Positions 8,784 to 17,688 of a stretch of 64,000 nucleotides of DNA are shown here, piece by piece. Numbering within the stretch: position 1 is the stretch's first letter; every line of letters starts with the position of its first letter. A program made the translations under genes and the position numbers. The stretch is from CAZDUS01 sp964535015 (GTDB taxonomy: Bacteria > Verrucomicrobiota > Kiritimatiellia > CAIKKV01 > CAITUY01): contig CAZHRU010000002.1 in NCBI GenBank assembly GCA_964535015.1, positions 21,073 to 85,072 on the forward strand, in the 5' to 3' direction. A model generated the notes under the pieces. The model was not told the origin of the DNA. It made no database searches and saw nothing but the letters and a program-made list of their open reading frames with translations.

Positions 8784-9527
8784 TCACGCACCGGGAAACT
8801 CATAGGACAGGATGCTCAACCCGTAGAGCGCCGCGGTTTCAACGCGCAGTACGCGACGTCCGTAACTCACAGGCACCGCCCCCTGGCTCCGGGCAAGTTC
8901 CAGTTCGGACGGCGAAAAGTCGCCCTCCGGCCCGATGAGCAACGCCACCGACCTGGGCTGCTTTCCCTCCAGGGAACGCAGGTAACGTTTGAGCGGAATG
9001 GCGTCTTCCTCCAACGAACCGACCAGAACCAACTCCGTCTCCAACTTTGACGCCAGCAGTTGCTTGAAAGACACCAGCGGGGCAATCCTCGGTATCCAGG
9101 CGGTTCGACACTGTTTGGCCGCTTCCTCCGCAATCTTCTGCCACCGCACCACCCGTTGATCGGCCCTCTCTCCCTCCAGCCGGACCACCCCTCTTTCCGT
9201 CATCACAGGGATAATGGACCACACCCCAATCTCCGTGGCCTTCTGGATGATCCACTCCATCTTTTGGGACTTGGGGATTGCCTGGACAAGCGTCACCAGC
9301 ACAACACCCATCGGCTGACTTGTGCGCTCGCACACCTCCGCAATCAGGATGCCGCGATCGTCGCCCGCAATCCGGCACAAGGCTTCACCGCCATGCCCGT
9401 CGCAGACAATCACGGAATCCCCTGACCCAAACCGCAACACAGTGGCGATATGCCGTGAATCTCCGGCGGAAAGCCGGATCCGATCACCGGCCCATGAGGC
9501 AGACTCTACAAAACAGCGTGGTATCAT
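8784..9527 (-). CDS. rsmE: 16S rRNA (uracil1498-N3)-methyltransferase RsmE
   Basis: 247-residue SPOUT-class methyltransferase that modifies U1498 of 16S rRNA with S-adenosylmethionine. Family signatures are ALIQAIPKSQKMEWIIQKATEIGV-like sequence near residue 80-100, and the knotted SAM site LLIGPEGDFSPSELELA plus VLRVETAALYGLSIL at the C terminus. Its ATG overlaps the dnaJ stop by four bases (ATGA), so the two are translationally coupled. The 3' end is one base from the stop of the convergent DUF2723 gene. Confidence 0.95.
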   Translation of the reverse strand: MIPRCFVESASWAGDRIRLSAGDSRHIATVLRFGSGDSVIVCDGHGGEALCRIAGDDRGILIAEVCERTSQPMGVVLVTLVQAIPKSQKMEWIIQKATEIGVWSIIPVMTERGVVRLEGERADQRVVRWQKIAEEAAKQCRTAWIPRIAPLVSFKQLLASKLETELVLVGSLEEDAIPLKRYLRSLEGKQPRSVALLIGPEGDFSPSELELARSQGAVPVSYGRRVLRVETAALYGLSILSYEFPGA

Positions 9528-10720
9528 GATTCCGTCTTGGAACGCTTCAGGTCATCCCGGACCTTCAGGAAGGCCGCCGCCTGCTCATGACTTTTCCGGA
9601 CAAGGGGATAATTGTCCCCATTGCACTGATCCGCAAACTCGCGCAGTGCCTTTTTCTGCTTCGAACTCAGCCGCGACGGAACCTCTATGATCACTTTGAC
9701 GTGCAGATCCCCTGCGCCGTACCCCTCGACACTTGGCGCCCCTTTTCCGCGCAAACGATAGACCTTCCCGCTCTCGGTGCCGGCCTCAATCTTTAACCGG
9801 GCCAACCCCTCCAGCGTGGGCACGTCCACTTCACCGCCGAGTGCGGCCACATCAAACGCGACCGGGATTTCACAGTACAGATCAGAGCCTTCCCGGTGGA
9901 AGAAGTTGTGCGATTTCACATGCAGGATGACGTATAGATCTCCGGCAGTCCCGCCACGAACCCCACCCTCACCGCGACCGGCCAGACGCAGGCGCGATCC
10001 GGTTTCCACCCCTGGCGGGATCCGAAGCGTCAGACGTTTCCTGGTCTTCTGTCGCCCGGCCCCGCCGCACGCACGACAGGGCTTGATGATCACCCGGCCT
10101 CGGCCACCGCAAACCGGACAGGTTTGCCGCACCTGAAAAAACCCGCTGGACGCCACCACGGCCCCGCGGCCGCCACACTGCTTGCAGGTTTCTTCCGAGG
10201 ACCCCGGTTCACTCCCGCTGCCTCCGCAGGTGGCGCACTGCTCCGCCATCGGCAGGGTGATCTCCCGGTGCGAACCGAACAACGCCTCTTCAAACTCAAC
10301 TTCCAGGTCAAACCGCAGGTCCGCCCCCTGCTGGGGCCCCGTCCGGGACCCGCGCCGCCCGCCACCCCCGAATACATCCTCAAATACACTGCCGCTCTCC
10401 CCGAAGAGACTGCCAAACAAATCCTGAAGATCCGATACGTGGGTGAAGTCGCGCGAGAAATCAAATCCGCCCGGACCGAACGCCGAACGCATCCCATCAT
10501 GCCCATACTGATCATATTGCCGCCGCTTGTTCTCGTCGCTCAGCACCTCGTAGGCTTCGCTGATCTCCTTGAACTTCAACTCAGCGGCTTTGTCGCCCTG
10601 GTTGCGGTCCGGGTGATGCTGCATCGCCAGACGGCGATAGGCCTTCTTGATCTCATCGCCCGATGCCGTCCGCGGGATGCCAAGCACCTCGTAATAGTCT
10701 CTTTTTGTTTCCGCCGCCAT
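9524..10720 (-). CDS. dnaJ: Chaperone DnaJ
   Basis: 398-residue Hsp40 cochaperone that stimulates DnaK ATPase. The J-domain has HPD at residues 36-38. A G/F-rich region (FGPGGFDF, VFGGGGRRGS) follows, then four zinc-finger motifs CATCGGSG, CKQCGGRG, CPVCGGRG and CRACGGAG, and the two C-terminal substrate-binding beta domains (IPPGVETGSRLRLAGRGEGG). All expected parts are present, so it is a complete type I DnaJ. It lies 12 bases after the STAS gene and overlaps rsmE. dnaK and grpE are not in the window. Confidence 0.97.
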   Translation of the reverse strand: MAAETKRDYYEVLGIPRTASGDEIKKAYRRLAMQHHPDRNQGDKAAELKFKEISEAYEVLSDENKRRQYDQYGHDGMRSAFGPGGFDFSRDFTHVSDLQDLFGSLFGESGSVFEDVFGGGGRRGSRTGPQQGADLRFDLEVEFEEALFGSHREITLPMAEQCATCGGSGSEPGSSEETCKQCGGRGAVVASSGFFQVRQTCPVCGGRGRVIIKPCRACGGAGRQKTRKRLTLRIPPGVETGSRLRLAGRGEGGVRGGTAGDLYVILHVKSHNFFHREGSDLYCEIPVAFDVAALGGEVDVPTLEGLARLKIEAGTESGKVYRLRGKGAPSVEGYGAGDLHVKVIIEVPSRLSSKQKKALREFADQCNGDNYPLVRKSHEQAAAFLKVRDDLKRSKTES

Positions 10721-10732
10721 CCCGGAGCACCC

Positions 10733-11266
10733 TTACGAAGTCGGTTGACCCTCGCCCTTTTGCCCCGCCGCGCCCTTGAGGTCCCCGTGCAGGAACGATA
10801 ATACGTCCTTGAATTTGATGATGTTCTCCGGCGCCACCTCGATCAGTATCTCATGCGCTTCAATCATGCTCTCGGTCAATTCCCGCTTGTCATGATTCAC
10901 CGCGAGGCTTTCCGCCACCGAAGGCATCGTCTCTCCTGCGCTGGACTCCTCGTCGAACTTGACCAACGTGGCCAGGCCCAGCATCTTGATCAAATACTTG
11001 TTCTTGTCACTGGCGTTACGCAACACCAGGGCGCCTTCACTTTTGTTCATGCTGACGGCCAAACCGGCCAGCGTTCCCATGAACGTGCTGTCCATGCCGG
11101 CGCAGTCAGCCAGATCCACCAGGATTCGGGTGCAACCTCGGTCCATGGACACCGTCCCGAACTCCTTCAATGACGGCCCCACCTTGAACGTTCCCCGCCC
11201 GTGAACCCGCACATAGGCACTTCTATCGCGGATCGCGACCTCTATACTATCACTCGCATTTTCCAT
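10733..11266 (-). CDS. STAS-domain protein (anti-sigma factor antagonist-like)
   Basis: 177 residues. The first about 105 residues form a STAS domain: RILVDLADCAGMDSTFMGTLAGL contains the conserved DS/T phosphorylation-site loop (M-D-S-T), and a C-terminal helix pair follows (KYLIKMLGLATLVKFD). STAS antagonists bind anti-sigma kinases when unphosphorylated. The remaining about 65 residues are helical and lack a recognised domain. No partner RsbW-like kinase or SpoIIE-like phosphatase is adjacent; neighbours are rsmI and dnaJ. The specific pathway cannot be named. Confidence 0.82.
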   Translation of the reverse strand: MENASDSIEVAIRDRSAYVRVHGRGTFKVGPSLKEFGTVSMDRGCTRILVDLADCAGMDSTFMGTLAGLAVSMNKSEGALVLRNASDKNKYLIKMLGLATLVKFDEESSAGETMPSVAESLAVNHDKRELTESMIEAHEILIEVAPENIIKFKDVLSFLHGDLKGAAGQKGEGQPTS

Positions 11267-11318
11267 AGTTAGGAATGCCCCTCATCAAAGAAACGGAAAA
11301 AGGCTAACACCTGACCGG

Positions 11319-11999
11319 TCAACTGTCAATGTAGGGAGCAAGGACGACAACAATTTCTCCTTTAACAGTCCGACCCGAAAAAGCCCGCCTGATATCGGCC
11401 GCCGACCCCCAAACCGTCTCCTCGAACTTCTTGGTCAACTCCCGCCCCACAAAGAGTTGCCGGTCTGACAGGACTTCCTCAATCACATCCATCAGCTTTC
11501 CCAACCGGTAAGGGGATTCGAACAACACCACAGGCAACGGCACGGCACGCACCTGTTCCAGCAACCTGCACATGGCGCCCCGCTTGCGCGGCGCGAACCC
11601 AGCAAATACAAATCCGTTGGAGACAAACCCGCTCAACGCCACGGCGGTCGTCACTGCGCTGGGTCCGGGAATCGCGGTCACCGCCACCCCCGCACTGCGG
11701 CAGGCCGTCACCATGCGCGAACCCGGGTCCGATATCCCGGGCATCCCCGAGTCGGTCACCAGCGCCAACGCCTGCCCATCCCGAATGCGTTGCACAATAC
11801 TGTCCGCCCGCGCGGCTTCATTGAACTTATGGCAACTCATGACCGGCTTATCAATCCCGTACCGGTTCAACAGAATCCGGGTGTGCCGCGTGTCCTCGGT
11901 GAGAATCGCATCCACGCTCCGCAGGGTTGCCAGACCGCGCGCGGAAATATCGTCGAGATTGCCGATGGGGGTCCCCACCAAATAGAGTCCCGCATTCAT
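11319..11999 (-). CDS. rsmI: 16S rRNA (cytidine1402-2'-O)-methyltransferase RsmI
   Basis: 226-residue tetrapyrrole-methylase-fold enzyme that 2'-O-methylates C1402 of 16S rRNA. Diagnostic segments are LYLVGTPIGNLDDIS at the N terminus, LTEDTRHTRILLNRYGI, ALVTDSGMPGISDPGSRMV and the SAM-site AIPGPSAVTTAVALSGF. It is shorter than the roughly 280 residues of E. coli RsmI, lacking the C-terminal extension, as in many other phyla. GAGG lies upstream of the ATG. It is 52 bases upstream of the STAS gene and divergent from the glycosyltransferase cluster. Confidence 0.95.
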   Translation of the reverse strand: MNAGLYLVGTPIGNLDDISARGLATLRSVDAILTEDTRHTRILLNRYGIDKPVMSCHKFNEAARADSIVQRIRDGQALALVTDSGMPGISDPGSRMVTACRSAGVAVTAIPGPSAVTTAVALSGFVSNGFVFAGFAPRKRGAMCRLLEQVRAVPLPVVLFESPYRLGKLMDVIEEVLSDRQLFVGRELTKKFEETVWGSAADIRRAFSGRTVKGEIVVVLAPYIDS

Positions 12000-12103
12000 C
12001 TCGGCCTCAACATCTGAAAGTCGTTAAATTGCTTCATGCTTGGTTTTTTCTGAAAGCGGCATACAATGAGCCACTATTTCTAAGGGTTTCAGGCGGGAAA
12101 GCA

Positions 12104-13219
12104 ATGCGAATTTGCGTGGATATTCAACCGGCGGTGGCACAACGGGCTGGCGTGGGACGCTACACCAAGTATCTGGTCGAGCATCTTGGCGAATTCTCCG
12201 GCAACGATTCCCTCTCCCTGTTCTATTTCGATTTCCGCGGCCGCGGCCTTTCCTTTCAGGCTCCTCGCACCACCCCCTGCCCCTGTCGCTGGGTTCCCGG
12301 ACGCCTCATTCAGCAGGCCTGGAAACGCCTGGATTGGCCCCCGTTCAACTGGTTCTCAGGCGCTGCCGATCTGTACCACTTCCCGAATTTCACCATCCCC
12401 CCCGTAACCACCGGACGCCACGTGGTCACCATCCACGACATGAGTTTTCTCCGGTTCCCGCAGTTTGCCGAAACGAAGAACCTTCAGTACCTCACCTCCG
12501 TCATCCATAAAACCGTCGCCCGTGCGGATGCCATCATCACCGATTCACGCTTCAGCGCCGCCGAAATCGCCGACTGCCTTCACGTAACCGCAGACCGGAT
12601 CTTCCCGGTCCATCTGGGCGTTGCCCCTGAGTGCCGCCGGGCAACCCCTGACGCCGTCGCATCCCTCCGTCAACGTCTGGGTCTTGATCGCCCGTATCTC
12701 CTGACGGTGGGCACCCTCGAACCCCGGAAGAATATCCCGTTTCTCATCGACGCCTTTGAAAACCTGCGGGGGTTCGATGGCGACCTCGTGATCGCCGGTA
12801 TGCGCGGCTGGAAGTATGAACCGATTCTTGAACGCATGCGGAATTCCTCGTGTGCCGCCCGCCTCCGTTACCTTGAATACGTTGACGACCGCGACCTGCC
12901 CGCCCTCTACACCGGCGCCAACCTGTTCGTTACCACATCGTTCTACGAGGGATTTGGCCTGCCTCCCCTGGAGTCCATGGCCTGCGGAACCCCCGTCATC
13001 TCCTCAACCGGAGGCTCCCTGGCCGAAGTCGTCGGCGACGGCGGAATCACACTCGCCGGGTTCGATGCGGACCAGTGGACCGATACCATGGCCAGCGTCC
13101 TTCAGGCCCCGAACCGCCACGCCGATCTTGTCCGGAAGGGATCGACCCATGCCGCCCGGTTTGACTGGCGGGAAACCGCCCGCCAGACCTTTAACGTCTA
13201 TCGCCAGGTGTGCCCATGA
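12104..13219 (+). CDS. GT4-family glycosyltransferase (first of three)
   Basis: 371 residues, GT-B fold. The N-terminal acceptor domain begins MRICVDIQPAVAQRAGVGRYTKYL. The C-terminal donor domain carries GTLEPRKNIPFLIDAF and the E-x7-E signature EGFGLPPLESMACGTPVI that binds a nucleotide sugar. The ATG at 12104 is chosen because it starts the conserved beta strand and has AGGCGGG upstream; the longer frame reads back into the rsmI promoter region. Its stop overlaps the next gene's start (ATGA), so it is the first gene of a three-gene operon building a glycan, probably surface polysaccharide. The sugar and linkage are unknown. Confidence 0.88.
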   Translation: MRICVDIQPAVAQRAGVGRYTKYLVEHLGEFSGNDSLSLFYFDFRGRGLSFQAPRTTPCPCRWVPGRLIQQAWKRLDWPPFNWFSGAADLYHFPNFTIPPVTTGRHVVTIHDMSFLRFPQFAETKNLQYLTSVIHKTVARADAIITDSRFSAAEIADCLHVTADRIFPVHLGVAPECRRATPDAVASLRQRLGLDRPYLLTVGTLEPRKNIPFLIDAFENLRGFDGDLVIAGMRGWKYEPILERMRNSSCAARLRYLEYVDDRDLPALYTGANLFVTTSFYEGFGLPPLESMACGTPVISSTGGSLAEVVGDGGITLAGFDADQWTDTMASVLQAPNRHADLVRKGSTHAARFDWRETARQTFNVYRQVCP

Positions 13220-14394
13220 GGATTGCCATCGACGCCCGCTGGATATTCAACGAGATTTCCGGCATCGGAGCCCACACCCGTGAATTGTTGCGGCATCTGG
13301 CCGCACTCGACCGGAAGAACTCCTACCTCCTGCTCTTCGCGGATCGCCAATTGGCCGAACGGACCTGGAGCGAGGCTCAACTCTCAGACAAGCCAAACTT
13401 CAGGCCCGACATCCTGCCCTGGGGCATTTTCTCACCCCGGAGTCAACTGATGCTGCCTCTACATCTGCGTTCCAGGCGGATCGATGTCTTTCATTCCACC
13501 AATTACATGATTCCGTTGGCCGCCTTTCCAAAGGGTAAGATGGGGCGCGTCAAGTGTGTCGCCACCATCCACGACCTGATCCCCCTGATCTTTCCTTCCG
13601 CCACCCCGCGCGCATTGAAGACCCGTCTCTTCCCCATCTACAAGCGACTCATGCTTGAAGTGGGCGCCAGGGCGGATCGCATCATCACCGTCAGCGAGGC
13701 CTCGCGGACCGACGTCATCTCGCACCTCCACATCCCCGCGGAACGCCACCCTTCCGTGGTGGCCATCCATAACGGTGTCTCCGATCTGTTCAAACCCGCA
13801 ACCGAACCGGTCAGCAACGGCAACGGTGCGCAAACCATCCTTTATGTCGGACGATGCGATCCGTACAAGAATCTCGTCAATCTGATCGAGGCGTTCGCTA
13901 TCGCCCGCGCGCAAAGCCCACGCCCACTGCGCCTGACTATCATCGGTTCCGCCGATCCCCGCTATCCCGAAGCGGAGAACCGAATCCGTGAACTGGGCCT
14001 CAACGCCCATGTGAACCGCGTCGGCTACCAGTCAACCCAGGAATTGGTCCGGGCCTATCAGGCCGCCGCCGCCACCATCCTGCCCTCCCGTTACGAGGGT
14101 TTCGGATTCCCCGTCGTGGAATCCATGGCCTGCGGGACTCCGGTCATCTGTAGCGACATTCCCGTACTGAAGGAAGTCGCTGGCGATGCCGCCTTGCTCG
14201 TCTCCCCCGATGACATCCCGGCCATGGCCGGGGCCATGCTAAAGGCCGTCAACGATCCCGCCCTGCGGGACAGCCTCGTCCGGGCTGGCCTCGCCCGTGC
14301 CTCCCGTTTCACCTGGCTTGAAAATGCCCGTCGAACCCTGGCTCTCTACGAGGCAATGCACCGCACCGCGGAAACACCGGAGTCTGCCGTATGA
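13216..14394 (+). CDS. GT4-family glycosyltransferase (second of three)
   Basis: 392 residues, GT-B fold. It starts MRIAIDARWIFNEISGIGAHTREL, similar in layout to the preceding gene, and has ILYVGRCDPYKNLVNLIEAF and the E-x7-E motif EGFGFPVVESMACGTPVI. The ATG at 13216 overlaps the previous stop by four bases; an ATG two codons upstream is also in frame. The two adjacent enzymes share N-terminal and donor-site architecture, suggesting an old duplication with changed specificity. The next gene starts inside this stop codon. Confidence 0.88.
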   Translation: MRIAIDARWIFNEISGIGAHTRELLRHLAALDRKNSYLLLFADRQLAERTWSEAQLSDKPNFRPDILPWGIFSPRSQLMLPLHLRSRRIDVFHSTNYMIPLAAFPKGKMGRVKCVATIHDLIPLIFPSATPRALKTRLFPIYKRLMLEVGARADRIITVSEASRTDVISHLHIPAERHPSVVAIHNGVSDLFKPATEPVSNGNGAQTILYVGRCDPYKNLVNLIEAFAIARAQSPRPLRLTIIGSADPRYPEAENRIRELGLNAHVNRVGYQSTQELVRAYQAAAATILPSRYEGFGFPVVESMACGTPVICSDIPVLKEVAGDAALLVSPDDIPAMAGAMLKAVNDPALRDSLVRAGLARASRFTWLENARRTLALYEAMHRTAETPESAV

Positions 14395-15509
14395 ACCATG
14401 ATTTCCCTCCAGCATGGTCCACGCTGAATACCCTGCTCTGCCACGACTGGTTAACCGGGATGCGCGGCGGCGAACGGGTTCTGGAAATTCTCTGCGAGGG
14501 CTTCCCTTCTGCCCCCCTCTACACCCTCATCCACAACCCGTCCGCTGTCTCAGAGACCATTAACCGCCACCCCATTCACACCTCGTGGTTACAGTCCCTG
14601 CCCGGCATTGCACGTCACTACCGCCACCTGTTGCCTCTGTTCCCCGGCGCCATGGAACGGTTCCGCCCCGCCCCCGCCGACCTGCTGATCAGCACCAGTC
14701 ACTGCGTTGCCAAGAACCTCATCGTGCCGGCCAACACCGCCCATCTCTGTTACTGCTTCACCCCCATGCGCTACGCCTGGCTGTTCCAGGGCGAATACCT
14801 CGGCGCCAATCCATTGAAACGCCTGGCCGCCCGTCCCATTCTGGCGTGGCTGCGCCGCCACGATCGCATCACCGCAAACCGCGTCACGCGATTTGTCGCC
14901 ATCAGCCGCCATGTTCAAACCCGGATCAAGACCTTCTACAACCGGGATTCGGATGTCGTTTACCCGCCTGTGGATCTCGACCGGTGGACGCCCCACCCCC
15001 ATGCTCCCGAGTCCTTTGAACTGGTGGCTTCCGCCCTGGTTCCCTATAAGCGCCTGGACCTCGCCGTCCGGGCCTACACCCGTATGGGGCGCCCTCTCAA
15101 GGTGGTGGGCGTGGGGTCCGAAATGGCGACCCTGCGGCGTCTCGCAGGCCCCTCCATCGAGTTCCTCGGATGGCAGTCGGATGCCCAACTCCTCGACCTC
15201 TACCGGCGATGCCGTGCCCTCATTTTCCCGGGTGAGGAGGATTTCGGCATCATCCCCCTTGAAGTGCAGGCCTGCGGGAGACCCGTAGTCGCCTTCGCCC
15301 GCGGCGGCGCCCTGGAGACCGTCGCCGATGGCATCTCCGGTGTCTTCTTCCAGGAGCAGACGGAGGAATCGCTAATCGAGGCCGTGGATCGTTGTACCAC
15401 CCGGACTTGGGATTCCAACACCATCCGCCATCAGGCCGAGCGTTTCGGGGTAAACACCTTCATCGAAGGCTTGAATCAGTCGATTATCAAAACGCTGGAA
15501 ACTCGTTGA
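14391..15509 (+). CDS. GT4-family glycosyltransferase, WbaZ-like (third of three)
   Basis: 372 residues. The N-terminal LLCHDWLTGMRGGERVLEIL and CYCFTPMRYAW-type segments are typical of WbaZ-like mannosyl- or rhamnosyltransferases. The donor site reads GEEDFGIIPLEVQACGRPVVAF, with the E-x7-E pair in the E-E-D-F-G-I form of that subgroup. It overlaps the preceding gene by four bases (ATGA), so the trio is translationally coupled. It probably adds a deoxyhexose or mannose to a surface polysaccharide, a subgroup-level inference. It converges with the radical SAM gene 30 bases away. Confidence 0.86.
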   Translation: MNHDFPPAWSTLNTLLCHDWLTGMRGGERVLEILCEGFPSAPLYTLIHNPSAVSETINRHPIHTSWLQSLPGIARHYRHLLPLFPGAMERFRPAPADLLISTSHCVAKNLIVPANTAHLCYCFTPMRYAWLFQGEYLGANPLKRLAARPILAWLRRHDRITANRVTRFVAISRHVQTRIKTFYNRDSDVVYPPVDLDRWTPHPHAPESFELVASALVPYKRLDLAVRAYTRMGRPLKVVGVGSEMATLRRLAGPSIEFLGWQSDAQLLDLYRRCRALIFPGEEDFGIIPLEVQACGRPVVAFARGGALETVADGISGVFFQEQTEESLIEAVDRCTTRTWDSNTIRHQAERFGVNTFIEGLNQSIIKTLETR

Positions 15510-15539
15510 AAAAACGATTCGCGATTCACAACGCAACGC

Positions 15540-17210
15540 TCACGCCCCGGCCGCCGCCTCCCTGAACACCGCCAGCACCGCGCGTTCACCTCTCGCCCCG
15601 CTTCCGATACAGAAGTAGTGCGGCACCCCCAGCACCACGCGCCAAACCCGGGAACATACGGCCCTACCATCCCCCTCGATCAGCACCGCTCCGCCGGGAA
15701 TCGCCTCCTTCCATACCGTCGCCGGACACAACCCCTGCCGCGCACTGAATCCATTCCGAAACCACAGATACCGGACCCGCCGTACCATCGTCTCGGACCG
15801 CCCTTCCCAGAAACTGTCCAGCAACCGGAACCGCACCTCCAGACTCGGACACCTACCCTCCCCTGTAATCGCCTCGCATCGATCGGTAAACTGATTGAGA
15901 AAGTCTGCGCATTCCAGCATTCCATCGGCAAACACGTCCCGAAGCACCGGCTTGTTATAGAACCAATCCAACACCTTCGCCACGTGATCCGCCCTGCGCA
16001 TATCGGCAACGGGCATGTCGGACGTCGCCAGCACCTCGTACGGTGGCCGCCCTGCCCCCACCAACCCCCAGTCGCCCGGCGCCTGAGCCAACGGCGTACC
16101 CGGAAGCAGCTTGAGCCTTTCCAATTGGATTTCCGCCACACCGGTGCGCATAAGCGCCTCCACATCCCGGATCAGACCCGCCGAGGTCTGCCCTGGCAGT
16201 CCTGCCATAAGGTCGGCATGCAGTTGGAGGCCACGGATTCCCGCCAGTTGCCGCACCCCTGCCAACGTTTGCAGCGGCGTCCCCCGCCGCTGAATAATCG
16301 GATACACCTTGCTTTCCAGACTCTGCACACCTACCTCAAGATGCAGACGTTCCGCCGGGGCCAGTCGGAACTCGGCGGCAACATCCTCGGAAACCAATCC
16401 CGGATCGATCTCCAAGTGGAATCGCATCGCGGGATACTCCTCGCGGAAAAGGCGCAACAGCTCGAGGCACCGGCGGTCAACCAGATTGAAAGTCCGATCA
16501 ACCACTCGCACCGTGCGTACCCCGGCGGCTCGAATCGCCCCCAATTCCGCCCTGATCCGTTCTATACTCTTGTACCGCACCCGTGTCTTCCGACTGGTGC
16601 AGAAAAGGCACCCATTGGGGCACCCCCGCGACGTCTCCACTTGAACAAACGGCCGCGTAAACCCATCCATCATCGCGGGATAAAACTCAGGGATCATATC
16701 CAACTCATCAACCACGGACGCCATCCCGTTATCCCGGTAAACGCCATCCACCATCCTGCACACCCCCGGTATATCCGCCCATCGCGATGGCGTCCCCGCC
16801 AAAGCCATCAGGTCCGCAAACGCCCGTTCCCCTTCACCGCGAACCGCCACATCCACCACCGACGGCACCAACCCCCGGTTATCCCCCAGGCATTCCGGTC
16901 CACCGGCCACCAGGAGGCATTCAGGCTCCAACTCGCGTACTCGCCCCAGCACCCCCTGTACGAATTGCCGGTTGAATAGATACAGGGTCGTCGCCACAAC
17001 ATCCGGCCGCGACTCCCGAACGCGCTCCACAACCGCCATCGGATCGTCATTGATGGTCGCATCCACCGGGTGCCATGCCACCCTGTTCTCATCAACCATG
17101 GCCCGCAGACACCACGCCGCCAGACTGCTGTGCGAATAGGAGGAATTCACTGCCAGAAAGGCGACCCGCACCTTCCTCGAATGCCCTAGATCCTGTTGAC
17201 AATTCACCAT
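15540..17210 (-). CDS. B12-binding domain radical SAM protein (DUF4080-like C-terminus)
   Basis: 556 residues from the ATG at 17210. The N-terminal about 150 residues look like a cobalamin-binding Rossmann domain (VRVAFLAVNSSYSHSSLAAWCLR, LLVAGGPECLGDN) without an obvious DxHxxG. The radical SAM barrel follows with CPNGCLFC (Cys197, Cys201, Cys204) ligating the 4Fe-4S cluster, then VDRTFNLVDRR and HLEVGVQSLESKVYPIIQRR. The C-terminal about 150 residues resemble the DUF4080 extension. Such enzymes are often predicted methyltransferases, but the substrate is not evident. It is divergent from ridA with 48 bases between starts. The frame stays open upstream, but that part overlaps ridA antisense and has no similarity. 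Confidence 0.85.
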   Translation of the reverse strand: MVNCQQDLGHSRKVRVAFLAVNSSYSHSSLAAWCLRAMVDENRVAWHPVDATINDDPMAVVERVRESRPDVVATTLYLFNRQFVQGVLGRVRELEPECLLVAGGPECLGDNRGLVPSVVDVAVRGEGERAFADLMALAGTPSRWADIPGVCRMVDGVYRDNGMASVVDELDMIPEFYPAMMDGFTRPFVQVETSRGCPNGCLFCTSRKTRVRYKSIERIRAELGAIRAAGVRTVRVVDRTFNLVDRRCLELLRLFREEYPAMRFHLEIDPGLVSEDVAAEFRLAPAERLHLEVGVQSLESKVYPIIQRRGTPLQTLAGVRQLAGIRGLQLHADLMAGLPGQTSAGLIRDVEALMRTGVAEIQLERLKLLPGTPLAQAPGDWGLVGAGRPPYEVLATSDMPVADMRRADHVAKVLDWFYNKPVLRDVFADGMLECADFLNQFTDRCEAITGEGRCPSLEVRFRLLDSFWEGRSETMVRRVRYLWFRNGFSARQGLCPATVWKEAIPGGAVLIEGDGRAVCSRVWRVVLGVPHYFCIGSGARGERAVLAVFREAAAGA

Positions 17211-17258
17211 GCCATCCTCACTATCCCGCTCATTCACAACAGCATGGAGGTAACCATC

Positions 17259-17642
17259 ATGACACGTCAAGCGGTTGTAAGCACCCGGGCCCCTGCAGCG
17301 ATCGGACCTTATTCCCAGGCCATTTCCGTCGACAACTTCGTGTTCTGTTCCGGTCAGTTGGGTCTGGATCCCCTCACCGGGCAACTGGTGACAGGTGGAG
17401 CCGCCACGCAGACGGAGGCAGTCCTCTCAAATCTGGCGGCCGTACTCGCCGCCGCCGGATCCTCCATGGCTCGGGTTCTCAAGACCACAGTCTTTCTCAC
17501 GGACCTCAAGGATTTCCAGGCCATGAACGAGGTCTACGCACGCCACTTCACCGCCCCGCATCCCGCCCGATCCACCGTCCAGGTGGCCGCCCTGCCCCGC
17601 GGTGCCTGTGTGGAGATCGAAGCCATGGCGATCAAAGGATAA
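17259..17642 (+). CDS. ridA: RidA family enamine/imine deaminase
   Basis: 127 residues, full length for the YjgF/YER057c/UK114 family. Signatures are GPYSQAISVDNFVFCSGQLGLDP at the N terminus and HPARSTVQVAALPRGACVEIEAMAI at the C terminus, with the conserved Arg and Glu of the active site at the subunit interface. It hydrolyses reactive 2-aminoacrylate-type enamines made by PLP enzymes such as threonine dehydratase. The ATG at 17259 follows a GGAGG site; an upstream in-frame ATG lacks one. The neighbouring radical SAM gene is divergent. Confidence 0.93.
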   Translation: MTRQAVVSTRAPAAIGPYSQAISVDNFVFCSGQLGLDPLTGQLVTGGAATQTEAVLSNLAAVLAAAGSSMARVLKTTVFLTDLKDFQAMNEVYARHFTAPHPARSTVQVAALPRGACVEIEAMAIKG

Positions 17643-17688
17643 CGGACGCTTCCCGCGTTACCTGCCGGTGACCAGGACGTCTTCCGCC

